Below, piece after piece: positions 55,318-64,000 of a DNA stretch of 64,000 bases. The position numbers and the translations under genes were made by a program. The stretch is from Paenibacillus sp. RC67 (GTDB lineage Bacteria; Bacillota; Bacilli; Paenibacillales; NBRC-103111). The notes below the pieces were generated by a model that searched no databases, had not been told where the DNA came from, and was given only the letters and a program-made list of their open reading frames with translations. Within the stretch, counting starts at the first letter, position 1. Each line of letters opens with the position of its first letter. Location of the stretch: contig NZ_CP125098.1 in the NCBI RefSeq assembly GCF_030020805.1, forward strand, positions 5,727,501-5,791,500. The letters run 5' to 3'.

Positions 55318-55947
55318 TTGCCGTTTAAACCACATCCCAATAATACTGCTATTGTAATCACAGACCCACAAAATGACTTTATGAGTCCTGGGGGAAGAGG
55401 CTATCATCTGACTAAAGGAACTATTGAACGAAACAATACTATACAAAACCTTGAACTATTAATGAGAACTGCCATGAATAAGGGATACCAACTTTTCATA
55501 TCGCCCCATTATTTATACCCTCAAGATTATGGCTGGCAATTTAAAGGAAATGAACAAAAGATGCTATTAGGTCTTAGAATGTATCAAGTGGCAAATGCGT
55601 ACACACCACCGTCATTTGGAGCTGATTTTGTTCATTCTTTCAAACCTTATATTTTTGATAGAAGAACCGTCATTGCAACTCCTCACAAGGTTGCCAGCCC
55701 ACAAACAAATGACTTGGAATATCAGTTACGACAACACAGAAAAGAGAAGATAATTATTGCAGGGGTGCTTTCCAACGTTTGTGTAGAGTCCCATATGAGG
55801 CATCTAATCGAAACTGGTTTTGAAACAGCTGTTGTATACGATGCCACCGCAACAATTAGTGAAGAGGATTTTCAAGCTGCCGTTACCAATTATAAAGCAT
55901 TTGCCAGTGCTATTTGGACGACACAGGAGGCTATTTCAAACTTATAA
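55318..55947 (+). CDS. isochorismatase-like cysteine hydrolase
   Basis: 209 residues; TTG 55318 lies 8 bases after GGGAGG, while the frame is open from an ATG at 55273 without a site. Catalytic residues of the family are visible: Asp in VITDPQNDF, a Lys/Arg-containing middle and the Cys in GVLSNVCVESHMR. Such enzymes hydrolyse amides or isochorismate; substrate unknown. Confidence 0.85.
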   Translation: MPFKPHPNNTAIVITDPQNDFMSPGGRGYHLTKGTIERNNTIQNLELLMRTAMNKGYQLFISPHYLYPQDYGWQFKGNEQKMLLGLRMYQVANAYTPPSFGADFVHSFKPYIFDRRTVIATPHKVASPQTNDLEYQLRQHRKEKIIIAGVLSNVCVESHMRHLIETGFETAVVYDATATISEEDFQAAVTNYKAFASAIWTTQEAISNL

Positions 55948-55948
55948 A

Positions 55949-56326
55949 TCAGTATCCCCAATGGTAATTTCCTTTACAACTTGTCCTAACTGTCCCCAAG
56001 CCATGATGAGTAAGACATGCTGTGCACACTCTAAAATTTAGTGCACTCGACATTACTTTTCTCAAATTACCAGTTCCAACATGTTCCTTAGCTAATGTTA
56101 ATACCTCTAGGTCTTTTACACTCTTCTTCAACAAAAATGATAATTTCTCAAGGCTGCCCCCATCATATGTAGGATGATAAAAACGTAAGCTTTTATAATC
56201 CTGGCCGATTAATTTATTCACCCACTTGATATGGTAACAATTTAAATTCATTATTCGCTTTACATATCCATATAAACTCTCGTCATAGAATGGTTCCGGC
56301 CGAATTAGGAATGTTACATTATCCAT
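55949..56326 (-). CDS. TniQ family protein, short
   Basis: 125 residues from ATG 56326, 7 bases after GGAGGT. The N-terminus RPEPFYDESLYGYVKRI matches TniQ, and RVCTACLTHHG the following zinc knuckle; then it ends where full-length TniQ proteins (300 or more residues) go on. Probably truncated. TniQ is a target-selection subunit of Tn7/Tn5053-type transposons, but no TniA/TnsB or transposon ends are near. Convergent with the isochorismatase-like gene. Confidence 0.7.
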   Translation of the reverse strand: MDNVTFLIRPEPFYDESLYGYVKRIMNLNCYHIKWVNKLIGQDYKSLRFYHPTYDGGSLEKLSFLLKKSVKDLEVLTLAKEHVGTGNLRKVMSSALNFRVCTACLTHHGLGTVRTSCKGNYHWGY

Positions 56327-56407
56327 CGATACACCTCCAACCATCTCTAAGAAATGCTTCAACAATTATTTGGTGAATAATTAATAATTTTACTATTAGA
56401 TTCTAAA

Positions 56408-56440
56408 AATCCCAAGTGGTTATACACACTTGGGATTTTT
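56408..56440. terminator. bidirectional hairpin upstream of tniQ
   Basis: AATCCCAAGTG / CACTTGGGATT with T's on both strands. Located between the TniQ start and a very AT-rich stretch (56460-56640) in which no gene is seen. Confidence 0.75.
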
Positions 56441-56656
56441 CAAAAACTATACTATTGCTAATTTCTAGACTTCACAAATGAGAAGGGACTGATTTTCGTT
56501 TCAAAACTGAAAAACTAGTATATCAGTGTATATTTATTCATTATTTTGTATATTTCATTATACTCAATTTTTTTGAAACAAATTTCTCAAACTATATGAA
56601 CATTTTCTCACTTGTTATGAAAAATCAAAAAAAAAAAAAAAAAGAGAGGTTCCCCC

Positions 56657-58073
56657 CAATGTCATTAAGTTAAGGCGCAGGGCCAAATCAAGAAAAAGCT
56701 GCCCTTTGAAACGGTTATGCAGCTCCTGATCTCCATGGGAGGCAACAGCATCTATAAGGAACTCTTGGAATCGCAGGGCTATGACGTAAACACTGCAACC
56801 ACTTCTGCTTTTGTCCAACAAAGAAATAAAATCCTGCCGTCTGCTGTGGAATTCTTGTTTCACGCATTTACGCAATCGTATGCGGATATCAAGTCCTACC
56901 GAGGGTATCGATTACTTGCCGTTGACGGCTCGGATTTGCATATCGCAACGGACTCTGAGGACACGGACACCTATTTTCAAAGTCAACCGAACACGAAAGG
57001 CTTTAACCTTCTGCACTTGAACGCAGCCTATGACTTGTGCAACAGACTTTACGTGGATGCCCTTGTTCAGCCACGAAGGTTGTGGAACGAGGGAAGGGCG
57101 CTGGCTACTATGGTTGACCGTTCCCCCATCAAGGGCAAAACCATTGTGATTGCCGATCGCGGTTATGAAAGTTACAACAATTTCGCGCATATTGAACGCA
57201 AAGGTTGGAACTATGTTATACGGGTAAAGGATTTGGAGTCCAATGGTATTCTTTCGGGTTTGCGTTTGCCTACTAGCGGAGCGTTTGATTGGGACGTTCA
57301 TCTGACCCTCACCAAAAAACAAACCAAAGCGGTTAAGGCTCGTCCCGAGATGTACAAGTTCGTCCCTTCCACGTCTACATTTGATTTTTTGGATTTGCAG
57401 GAGAACTTGTTTTACCCGATTTCCTTTCGGGTTGTTCGTTTCGTCTTGCCCAGTGGCGCTTATGAAACCGTCATTACGAATCTTTCTGCCGCTGATTTCC
57501 CACCCGATGAAATCAAGTCCATTTATAACATGCGATGGGGCATTGAAACTTCTTTTAGGGCATTAAAATACACCGTCGGTCTGACGCATTTTCACGCAAA
57601 GAGACAAGAGTCCATCGTCCAAGAGATTTTCGCAAGAATGATCATGTACAATTTCGCTGAAATGATGACCTCGCACGTCGTCATTTCGAAAATGGATAAA
57701 CGGCACTCCTACCAAGTCAACTTCACGGTCGCCGTTCATGTTTGTAGACATTTCCTGCGCTCATGGGACGATGAACCCCTGCCCGATGTTGAAGCGCTGA
57801 TTCGCAAAAACATTTTGCCGATTCGACCCATTCGCCCAGGGCAGAAGAATACGCGCAAAATCCGCTCGAAATCAGTCGTTAGCTTCGTTTATAGAGTAGC
57901 ATAATTCGGTTCACATGAACATTTTTTAAGCGGATATGCCATCCGCTTTGTTTGCTGTACGCTTTTTTCCTTGCTTGCACAAAAAACAAACGGCATAGGA
58001 CTTTTTCCCATGCCGTTTCTCGGATTTCATTTGTTTTCCCGATCTTGTCTCTTAGCTTAACTTAATGACATTG
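56657..58073 (+). mobile_element. IS4 family (IS231-like) element, 1417 bp
   Basis: Perfect 18-bp inverted ends CAATGTCATTAAGTTAAG (56657-56674) and its complement (58056-58073). The flanks carry a direct repeat AGGTTCCCCC (56647-56656 and 58074-58083), the 10-12 bp target duplication expected for this group. The insertion is 13 bases beyond the nrdJ stop. The transposase seems to have lost its N-terminus next to the left end. Confidence 0.92.
56717..57904 (+). CDS. IS4/IS231-type transposase, probably N-terminally shortened
   Basis: 395 residues from ATG 56717. The DDE triad region is present: AVDGSDLH, then VIADRGYES and the YREK-type stretch IYNMRWGIETSFRALKY with the catalytic Glu. The conserved reading IKKKLPFETV lies upstream of the first ATG and is cut by a stop in the left inverted repeat, so 40-60 residues of the usual N-terminus seem to be deleted; the element may be inactive. 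Confidence 0.85.
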   Translation: MQLLISMGGNSIYKELLESQGYDVNTATTSAFVQQRNKILPSAVEFLFHAFTQSYADIKSYRGYRLLAVDGSDLHIATDSEDTDTYFQSQPNTKGFNLLHLNAAYDLCNRLYVDALVQPRRLWNEGRALATMVDRSPIKGKTIVIADRGYESYNNFAHIERKGWNYVIRVKDLESNGILSGLRLPTSGAFDWDVHLTLTKKQTKAVKARPEMYKFVPSTSTFDFLDLQENLFYPISFRVVRFVLPSGAYETVITNLSAADFPPDEIKSIYNMRWGIETSFRALKYTVGLTHFHAKRQESIVQEIFARMIMYNFAEMMTSHVVISKMDKRHSYQVNFTVAVHVCRHFLRSWDDEPLPDVEALIRKNILPIRPIRPGQKNTRKIRSKSVVSFVYRVA

Positions 58074-58095
58074 AGGTTCCCCCCCTCTCTTTCCC

Positions 58096-60705
58096 TTAAC
58101 TACATCTACTATAACCGCAGTTACTGCAGCTTTTGCAGCCCTCGCTATTGATGAGCGAGGCGCTGCCGCAGGATGGGCACAAGTCGAGCGAAGTCGCCGA
58201 CTGGCGGTTCACAGCATACTGAGCCGTCGTCTCCATGACGACTTCCTGAGTAGCTGTGACGTAAGCATCCGCTTCGTCAGAGAAATCGCCATGCATCTCC
58301 AGCGCTTTAGCTACCGCATCGGCAATCGATTCAACACGGTTAGCACCAAACCCAATTGCACCGGAGCCTCCAATGCCTTTGAGATGCTTCGTCAGAAGCT
58401 GTACTTTATTGCCGTGATCGCCATATCGCAGGAACAAGGAAATGACACGACCTAGCGCTTCTGACATGGCGAACACATCAGATCCTGCCTTGCCTACGTT
58501 CAAGAAAATCTCACTCGGTGTACCATTCATATCGTTGATCGTAATGTAAGCCATACCGAACGGTGTGTTGAATTTATAAGTAGCGCCACGCAATATTTGC
58601 GGACGGCGTTTGTATTCCTTGTCGAGTACTCGGCTCGGCTTCACATCGGATGAAACCGCCATCGATTGAAGCACACTGCTCACAGCTGTAAGTTCCTCAC
58701 TCACCTTAACCGTTTCCGGTTTAGCCTCTGCTTTCAAAGTTTCAGCCGGAGTGGCTGATCCGGATTTATCTTCTTTCTTCTCCGTAGAAAGCACCTGAAC
58801 ATCGCGGCTGCCGTCGCGGTAGATTGTGACTCCTTTGCAGCCAAGATCGAAAGCAAGCTCATACAAGCGTTTGGTCTCTTCAACTGTAAAATCGGAAGGG
58901 CAATTTGCTGTCTTAGAAATGGAGCTGTCTACCCACTTCTGAATGGCCGCTTGAGCACGGATGTGATCCTCGGCCGACAAGTCCATTGCTGTCACGAAAT
59001 GCTCCGGAAGCTCTTCATTAGGATGTGCATCCTTCCATTCCTGTGCTATCGGAACGTACTGCTTATCGAAGCCAAGTCTACTTTGACGGTAATATTCGAA
59101 CGCAAAGTAAGGCTCGATCCCTGTCGATGTCCCGACCATCGTTCCCGTGCTGCCTGTCGGTGCTTGGGTAATAACGGTAACGTTACGCATACCTTTCTTC
59201 TGAATGGCTGCACCAACCTCTGGATATACACTGGTCATATTTTTCATAAATCCGCTTTGCAAGAACGGCTCTGCTTCGAATTTTTGGAAGCTGCCTTTCT
59301 CGGCTGCTATGTCTGCGGATGCCAAATAAGCTTCTTTTGCCATAAACCCATACAACTGGTCCAAGAACACGAGCGATTCAGGGCTTCCGTAACGAATCTC
59401 CAGTTTAATCATCAGCTCCGCCAGACCCATTGTACCTAATCCAACGCGACGCTCTCCTTGCTGATTAATCCGGTTTTCTTCGAAATGGTAAGGCGTCTTG
59501 TCAATAACATTATCAAGGAAACGAGTGGAGTAGCGAACCAATTTCCCTAGATCATCCCACGCAACATCGTGCTTATCCTCGTCATAGAAACGGGACAAGT
59601 TAACGGCAGACAGGTTGCATACGCCCCAAGCCGGCAAGCCTTGCTCTCCGCAAGGGTTCGTACATATAATGGGGTTAAAGTACCAGCTGTTGGACATCTG
59701 GTTGTAATATTCCATAAAGACAACACCTGGTTCTGCCGATTTCCAAGCTGATTCAATAATCGTATGCCAAACCTCACGAGCCTTCACCGTGCGATATACG
59801 TTCACCTGCTTGCCAAGCTTCTTCCATTTATCCAGATCTCCGTCCCACAGATCATCATATTCCGAATCTGTTGTATCTGGATATACTAGATCCCAGTCCA
59901 GGTCTTCCTTAACAGCTTTCATAAACCCGTTGCTTACGCAAACAGATAGGTTGGCATTCGTGATTTGCCCCATGCTTTGCTTAACGGTAATAAAATCGAC
60001 CACATCCGGATGCCAGTCGTTCATCATCAGCATCAATGCGCCGCGGCGGCTTCCGCCCTGTTCAATTAGACCGGTTGTATAGCTGAACAATCCGCCCCAG
60101 GATACGGCACCGCTTGAAGATCCGTTCACTCCTTTAACAACGGCTCTGCGTGGACGCAATGAAGACAAATTAATACCTACGCCTCCACCACGCGCCATAA
60201 TTTCCGTCATCTCGGAGAGTGTGCTCATAATACCGCCACGACTATCGTGTGGCGACGGAATAACATAGCAGTTAAACAGCGTCAGCTCATCGCTTGCATC
60301 GGCTCCTGCAGCAATCCGTCCTCCTGGAACAAGCTTCCAATCATCTAATATATATCTGAATTTATGAGTCCATTCTTCCTTTTTCTCAGGAGTTGCTTCT
60401 ACTGAGGCCATCGCCCCGGCTAACCGGTCCCAAAGCTGCTCTGGTGTTTTTTCCAAAGTTAAAGTAAGCTTCTCTACTACAGATTCAACAATGTCTCCAT
60501 TGCGCAGCTTAACGCGTACCTGTCTTCCATCCCTCGACACAACCTCGCCGACTTCCTTGGCAGGAAATTTAGGATCATCCTTCGTTAATACCAATACGGT
60601 ATCCCCAACTTTTGTATGGCTCGTATCTGCGTCTTTCATCGCATAACGGTCAAGAAATATTTTTTCACTTAATCCATCGAGTTTATTGCCGTTTACCGTG
60701 TTCAA
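58096..60705 (-). CDS. nrdJ: adenosylcobalamin-dependent (class II) ribonucleotide reductase
   Basis: 869 residues, TTG start 60705 with GGGAGG ahead. An extra N-terminal domain (residues 1-90) precedes the ten-stranded barrel: the redox Cys in LTLFNCYV, the loop motif NPCGEQ, APTGSTGTM, and a C-terminal region with a ribbon of Cys pairs (CPSCGSASL; CKSCSNCGYSRC). Makes deoxyribonucleotides with coenzyme B12 instead of a diferric radical. No B12 riboswitch was found upstream. The IS at its 3' side leaves the frame intact. Confidence 0.96.
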   Translation of the reverse strand: MNTVNGNKLDGLSEKIFLDRYAMKDADTSHTKVGDTVLVLTKDDPKFPAKEVGEVVSRDGRQVRVKLRNGDIVESVVEKLTLTLEKTPEQLWDRLAGAMASVEATPEKKEEWTHKFRYILDDWKLVPGGRIAAGADASDELTLFNCYVIPSPHDSRGGIMSTLSEMTEIMARGGGVGINLSSLRPRRAVVKGVNGSSSGAVSWGGLFSYTTGLIEQGGSRRGALMLMMNDWHPDVVDFITVKQSMGQITNANLSVCVSNGFMKAVKEDLDWDLVYPDTTDSEYDDLWDGDLDKWKKLGKQVNVYRTVKAREVWHTIIESAWKSAEPGVVFMEYYNQMSNSWYFNPIICTNPCGEQGLPAWGVCNLSAVNLSRFYDEDKHDVAWDDLGKLVRYSTRFLDNVIDKTPYHFEENRINQQGERRVGLGTMGLAELMIKLEIRYGSPESLVFLDQLYGFMAKEAYLASADIAAEKGSFQKFEAEPFLQSGFMKNMTSVYPEVGAAIQKKGMRNVTVITQAPTGSTGTMVGTSTGIEPYFAFEYYRQSRLGFDKQYVPIAQEWKDAHPNEELPEHFVTAMDLSAEDHIRAQAAIQKWVDSSISKTANCPSDFTVEETKRLYELAFDLGCKGVTIYRDGSRDVQVLSTEKKEDKSGSATPAETLKAEAKPETVKVSEELTAVSSVLQSMAVSSDVKPSRVLDKEYKRRPQILRGATYKFNTPFGMAYITINDMNGTPSEIFLNVGKAGSDVFAMSEALGRVISLFLRYGDHGNKVQLLTKHLKGIGGSGAIGFGANRVESIADAVAKALEMHGDFSDEADAYVTATQEVVMETTAQYAVNRQSATSLDLCPSCGSASLINSEGCKSCSNCGYSRCS

Positions 60706-61155
60706 TACAACAACCTCCCGAAATTAAACTACAACAAATTCACAACATCTGGTATGTGAATTTCATTATACAATACAATATATAGTGTTTCTAATGGGTG
60801 AGTAGCGGAATTTGGAAATTAGGACAAGACGGCATGCTGAATGCTCCTATTTGCTCCTGAAATCGATGTATTTCGTTAACGTCACCTTCACTTTTTTCGA
60901 CAAAAATCAGTACTTTCAAGCCGCCGAAAACGAGTAATTAGAGACTATAGACCTATTGGCATTACTCTGAAAAACGCTCCCAATCTTGAACGATGAATCC
61001 TTTTTTGACATCCATCCTTTTCATTGTTAACCTAGTTGAGAAGTTAGTGAACCATCTCCCGAGCAACATCTGTTTAATGATATTATATCATAAGCAGGAT
61101 CAAATAAACAAACATACGTTCCTATAATTTCTTCCAAATAAAGGAGGCCGCTCAC
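60706..61155. other. intergenic region between nrdJ and dat
   Basis: 450 bases holding the divergent promoters of nrdJ and the aminotransferase gene. I found no gene, repeat box, cobalamin riboswitch B12 box or tRNA here. Confidence 0.5.
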
Positions 61156-61989
61156 ATGTATTTGTATCAGAATGAATTTGTCCCTAAAGATCAGGTTCAT
61201 ATCTCACCCGACGACCGTGGCTACTACTTTGGGGACGGTGTTTATGAGGTATTTCGCGTTTACAACGGGAACTTATTCGAAGCCGAAGGACACTATGCAA
61301 GACTGGAGAAAAGTGCCCGCGATGTGCGGATTCCTCTCCCTTATTCAATCGAACATCTAGATGAGCTGCTCCGCAAATTAATTCAACTCAACGAGCTGAC
61401 TGACGGTACAGTCTATATGCAGATTACCCGTGGCGCGGCATTGCGTTCTCATCCGTTTCCTAATCAAGAGGAGCCTGTTCTTATGGCATATTGCACCGAG
61501 ATGGCCAGACCTCTGCAAAGCATGAAGCAAGGCATTACCGCTGTAACCATGGACGACATCCGTTGGCTTCGCTGCGATTTGAAAACATTGAACCTGCTGC
61601 CGAACGTTATGGCCAAGCAGCATGCGCTGGACCAAGGAGCTCACGAGGTTATTCTGCACCGTAACGGAACGGTCACCGAGTGCAGCGCTTCAAATATCAT
61701 GATCGTTACGAACGGTGAATTACGCACGCATCCCGCCAACCATCTTATATTGCACGGTATTACTCGCGCGGTTGTGCTGAAGCTCGCCCGTGAACTAAAC
61801 ATCTCCGTGAAGGAAGAACCGTATACTCTTGAGGATTTGCAGACCGCGGATGAAGTCTTCATCACTGGAACAACCACCGAGATTACTCCGATTACCTCCA
61901 TTAACAAGGAGCCCGTAGGACAAGGAACACCAGGAACGATAACCGAGAAGCTGCAAACGGCATTTGAAGGATTAGTTTCCAGATGTTAA
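61156..61989 (+). CDS. dat: D-amino acid aminotransferase
   Basis: 277 residues from ATG 61156 (AAAGGAGG ahead). Class IV PLP fold: GYYFGDGVYEVFRVYNG near the start, the PLP Lys in NVMAKQHA, and the phosphate-binding ECSASNIM and TGTTTEITPI stretches. The sequence is close to Dat of bacilli, which interconverts D-alanine and D-glutamate for peptidoglycan. A branched-chain or 4-amino-4-deoxychorismate lyase activity is less likely. Confidence 0.92.
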   Translation: MYLYQNEFVPKDQVHISPDDRGYYFGDGVYEVFRVYNGNLFEAEGHYARLEKSARDVRIPLPYSIEHLDELLRKLIQLNELTDGTVYMQITRGAALRSHPFPNQEEPVLMAYCTEMARPLQSMKQGITAVTMDDIRWLRCDLKTLNLLPNVMAKQHALDQGAHEVILHRNGTVTECSASNIMIVTNGELRTHPANHLILHGITRAVVLKLARELNISVKEEPYTLEDLQTADEVFITGTTTEITPITSINKEPVGQGTPGTITEKLQTAFEGLVSRC

Positions 61990-62010
61990 GCCACACTCGT
62001 GAAAATAAGA

Positions 62011-62040
62011 AACCTTCGGAGAATCATCTCCGAAGGTTCC
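62011..62040. terminator. bidirectional terminator between dat and lipM
   Basis: AACCTTCGGAGA / TCTCCGAAGGTT with a 4-base loop. It overlaps the last codons of lipM on the minus strand and lies 22 bases after the dat stop. Confidence 0.85.
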
Positions 62041-62866
62041 ATATGTCATTTGCATATTTATCCGCAATAAGCTGCTCCACAAGGGATTGCTCATATTCGG
62101 TCAAACTACCCTCTTCAAGCTCGACATGCAAGCCTTCCGCCATCCCTTCACGAAATGCGCGTTCCACATCCGATAGTACGACTGGGGGCCTTCCTAGTTG
62201 ACGGCAAATATCATTAATCGCCACCGCTTTTTGTGTAAATTGCTGCTTGAGCCTCTCTTGTATCCGTTCATTCTTAAATTGCAGCACACGGAATAATTGA
62301 TCCGTATCCATATCCAACAAAATCGAACCATGCTGCAGAACGACCTGCTTCTGCCTCGTCTGCGCACTGCCGGCAATTTTACGTCCCTCTACCACAAGTT
62401 CATACCATGATGGAGAGTCGAAGCAAGCAGCAGAACCCATTGAAGCATATTTGCTCTTCTCTTCTTCTGTAGCCAAATGAACCATTTGCGCGTCTAAGCC
62501 TAATTTTTGAAATCCTAGCAGCAGCCCCTCGCTTAGAACGCGGTACGCTTCCGTGACTCCGCTTGGAATCCCCGGATAACTCTCGGACACGATAATACTG
62601 TAGGTCAATTCCTTGTCGTGCAGCACGGCACGACCGCCTGTAGGTCTACGAACAAAGCCGAGGCCTTCTTCACGGAGCTTCTCGAAGTGAACCTCCTCCG
62701 ATTTTTGAAAATAGCCTATTGACAATGTTGGAGGATTCCAGCCATAGAAACGGACTGTCGGTCCCGACTTCCCTTCGCTGTTCGCGATGAGTATCGCTTC
62801 GTCCACTGCCATATTATAAGCAGGATGTTGTAATCCTGATGAAATAAACCGCCATGTTGGCTTCAT
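62024..62866 (-). CDS. lipM: octanoyltransferase LipM
   Basis: 280 residues from ATG 62866. It matches Bacillus LipM from end to end: WRFISSG at the start, RRPTGGRAVLHDKELTYS, the catalytic Cys in AACFDSPSWYELVV, and GRKIAGSAQTRQKQVVLQHGS. LipM moves octanoyl from acyl carrier protein to GcvH, the first step of lipoate synthesis in Bacillota. Its last codons form part of a bidirectional terminator. Confidence 0.95.
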   Translation of the reverse strand: MKPTWRFISSGLQHPAYNMAVDEAILIANSEGKSGPTVRFYGWNPPTLSIGYFQKSEEVHFEKLREEGLGFVRRPTGGRAVLHDKELTYSIIVSESYPGIPSGVTEAYRVLSEGLLLGFQKLGLDAQMVHLATEEEKSKYASMGSAACFDSPSWYELVVEGRKIAGSAQTRQKQVVLQHGSILLDMDTDQLFRVLQFKNERIQERLKQQFTQKAVAINDICRQLGRPPVVLSDVERAFREGMAEGLHVELEEGSLTEYEQSLVEQLIADKYANDIWNLRR

Positions 62867-62882
62867 GCTGTCTAACCGCCTT

Positions 62883-63971
62883 TCATCTTTTACCGCAAAT
62901 TTCTTTCCCCGCCGTCAATTCCTCAATTTTGAACTCACGTTGAGGCTTATCGGCTGCATCCATGCCGACCAGAGCAATTGCACCGTCCTCTGCCAGAACC
63001 GCAAATTGATCTCCGAGCGGCGTAATGCCGACTGGCCTGTGATCCCAAGCCAACTGCACTTGCTTCTGGCTTTTCAAGTCGAGCAGCGCCAGGGGCTTTT
63101 CAATATCCAATGCATTATTCGTCACATCGTAACGGTCAATAAGCATTTTCCCTTGCAAGGCCGCCATGGAAAAGGAATACGGTCTCGTATTGGAAATAAA
63201 ATTGCTCGTTAGCTCATACGGTACCTGCTGGGGATTAAACTTAAATATTTTATTAGACCATTCCGTCTTGTTGCGCTGAGAAATCATCATGTAGACATCG
63301 CCATTCGAATCAATACTGACCTGATCGAGAGGATAACGTCTAGCCTCCTGAATCATCTTCCCCCAGTCCCCGCTTTGCAAATCGGCTTTATACACATTGG
63401 AGCTTGTATCCGAACTGTTGGAGGTGACGAAGAACACATCCTTGCCTACCCCTTTAACATCCTCTACGCCACCGGGTACGAGCCATTCCTTCACCCATTT
63501 ATGATCCTTGAGCTGATAAATACCTACCTTGGTCATGTCAGACCCTTTTGGGGACGTTTTTTCGGCGGATGAAACGAACATCAGGTCACCGTACACATAG
63601 CTGTGCTTAGGCGATAACTGAGGAGTTGCATATTGAGCAAATTTATCCGATTGCTTGTCCCTTATATAAAAGCCCTTGAAAGCTTTGGGGTCCTCTGGAT
63701 TATATACCGTGATCACTGTGTGGTCCGTAGTGTAATTCACGCTGCTGATTGGCTGAGACGTCTGCAAAATGAGCTTGCTATGCTGCGTCTTGCTGTTGAC
63801 GGTAAACACCTGATGGTCATCTGTAACCAGCAAATCTCCAATTTCATCGATAGCTAGAGTTGCCTCGGCATCAATCGTAGTCAGCTTCGGTTTCGCATCC
63901 CTACTTACGTAATGGAATATGCCCAAGCTTATCAGGATTAGCGCCACAAGCGCCGTAAGCCATACTTTCAA
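62883..63971 (-). CDS. membrane-anchored beta-propeller-like protein of unknown function
   Basis: 362 residues from TTG 63971 (AAGGAAGGA ahead; an ATG at 63995 is the alternative). One N-terminal membrane segment (VWLTALVALILISLGIFHYV), then an outer part made of repeated beta-strand blades (VDSNGDVYMM-like, key IDSNGDVYM near residue 225). No catalytic motif. The end lies 16 bases from lipM; the window's right edge cuts just upstream of the gene. Confidence 0.6.
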   Translation of the reverse strand: MKVWLTALVALILISLGIFHYVSRDAKPKLTTIDAEATLAIDEIGDLLVTDDHQVFTVNSKTQHSKLILQTSQPISSVNYTTDHTVITVYNPEDPKAFKGFYIRDKQSDKFAQYATPQLSPKHSYVYGDLMFVSSAEKTSPKGSDMTKVGIYQLKDHKWVKEWLVPGGVEDVKGVGKDVFFVTSNSSDTSSNVYKADLQSGDWGKMIQEARRYPLDQVSIDSNGDVYMMISQRNKTEWSNKIFKFNPQQVPYELTSNFISNTRPYSFSMAALQGKMLIDRYDVTNNALDIEKPLALLDLKSQKQVQLAWDHRPVGITPLGDQFAVLAEDGAIALVGMDAADKPQREFKIEELTAGKEICGKR

Positions 63972-64000
63972 TACCCATCCTTCCTTTCCCACCATGTATT

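Noticed and set aside
60706-61155. Cobalamin riboswitch upstream of the B12-dependent reductase gene
   Set aside because: No B12-box-like sequence or matching fold was recognised; the region looks like ordinary divergent promoter DNA.

Overview
The window looks like chromosome of an endospore-forming, plant-polysaccharide-degrading Bacillota, most likely a Paenibacillus or close relative. Inference rests on strong AGGAGG-type ribosome binding sites, many TTG and GTG starts, CUT1 sugar transporters of the LplB/LplC type, YesM/YesN-type two-component regulators, several AraC regulators beside glycoside hydrolases, LipM-type octanoyltransferase, a class II (B12) ribonucleotide reductase and a fragment of the spore protein YtfJ/GerW. 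No rRNA, tRNA or CRISPR was seen.

Layout. 1-4.6 kb: an NAD(P)-binding oxidoreductase, then a leftward CUT1 sugar ABC operon (permease, permease, binding lipoprotein). 4.7-10.2 kb: a leftward hexuronate operon (GntR regulator, Gfo/Idh remnant, Gfo/Idh oxidoreductase, UxuA, frameshifted mannonate oxidoreductase) with a divergent AraC regulator. 10.3-24.5 kb: an accessory region that is the most interesting part: about a dozen roughly 90-bp palindromic repeat units separate short, mostly leftward, one- or two-gene blocks (dienelactone hydrolase, CsaA plus a DMT transporter, two VOC proteins, DUF2975 plus XRE, NUDIX, HAD, GNAT, hypotheticals). The layout resembles an integron cassette array, but I see no canonical attC and no intact integrase. 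Decayed IS110/IS1111-type elements sit in the repeat boxes, and their 3' noncoding regions contain the repeat core. 24.5-36.3 kb: sugar-binding lipoprotein, AraC, GH31; another decayed IS110-type element; AraC divergent from a large GH63-like hydrolase; a GH2 remnant. 36.3-46.2 kb: YesM/YesN two-component system, secreted GH43, and a second CUT1 transporter paralogous to the first; a conserved stretch of about 75 bp lies upstream of both transcription units. 46.3-49 kb: wreckage (tyrosine recombinase, AraC, ftsH joined to ytfJ). 50-54.3 kb: ECF sigma/anti-sigma and two secreted redox proteins (multi-repeat lipoprotein-cupredoxin and a cytochrome c lipoprotein). 54.5-56.4 kb: one more repeat-flanked gene block, an isochorismatase-type hydrolase and a short TniQ. 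56.6-64 kb: an IS4/IS231-type element next to nrdJ, then D-amino acid aminotransferase, LipM and a membrane-anchored protein of unknown function.

How the genes work together. The sugar parts form regulator-transporter-hydrolase modules: the two-component system probably senses a saccharide and switches on the 46.0-40.1 kb transporter/GH43 operon; UxuA and the mannonate oxidoreductase would feed glucuronate-derived fructuronate/mannonate to central metabolism under a GntR repressor and probably CcpA. The repeat-delimited region is a reservoir of small detoxification or modification genes that has been repeatedly hit by an insertion sequence specialised for the repeats.
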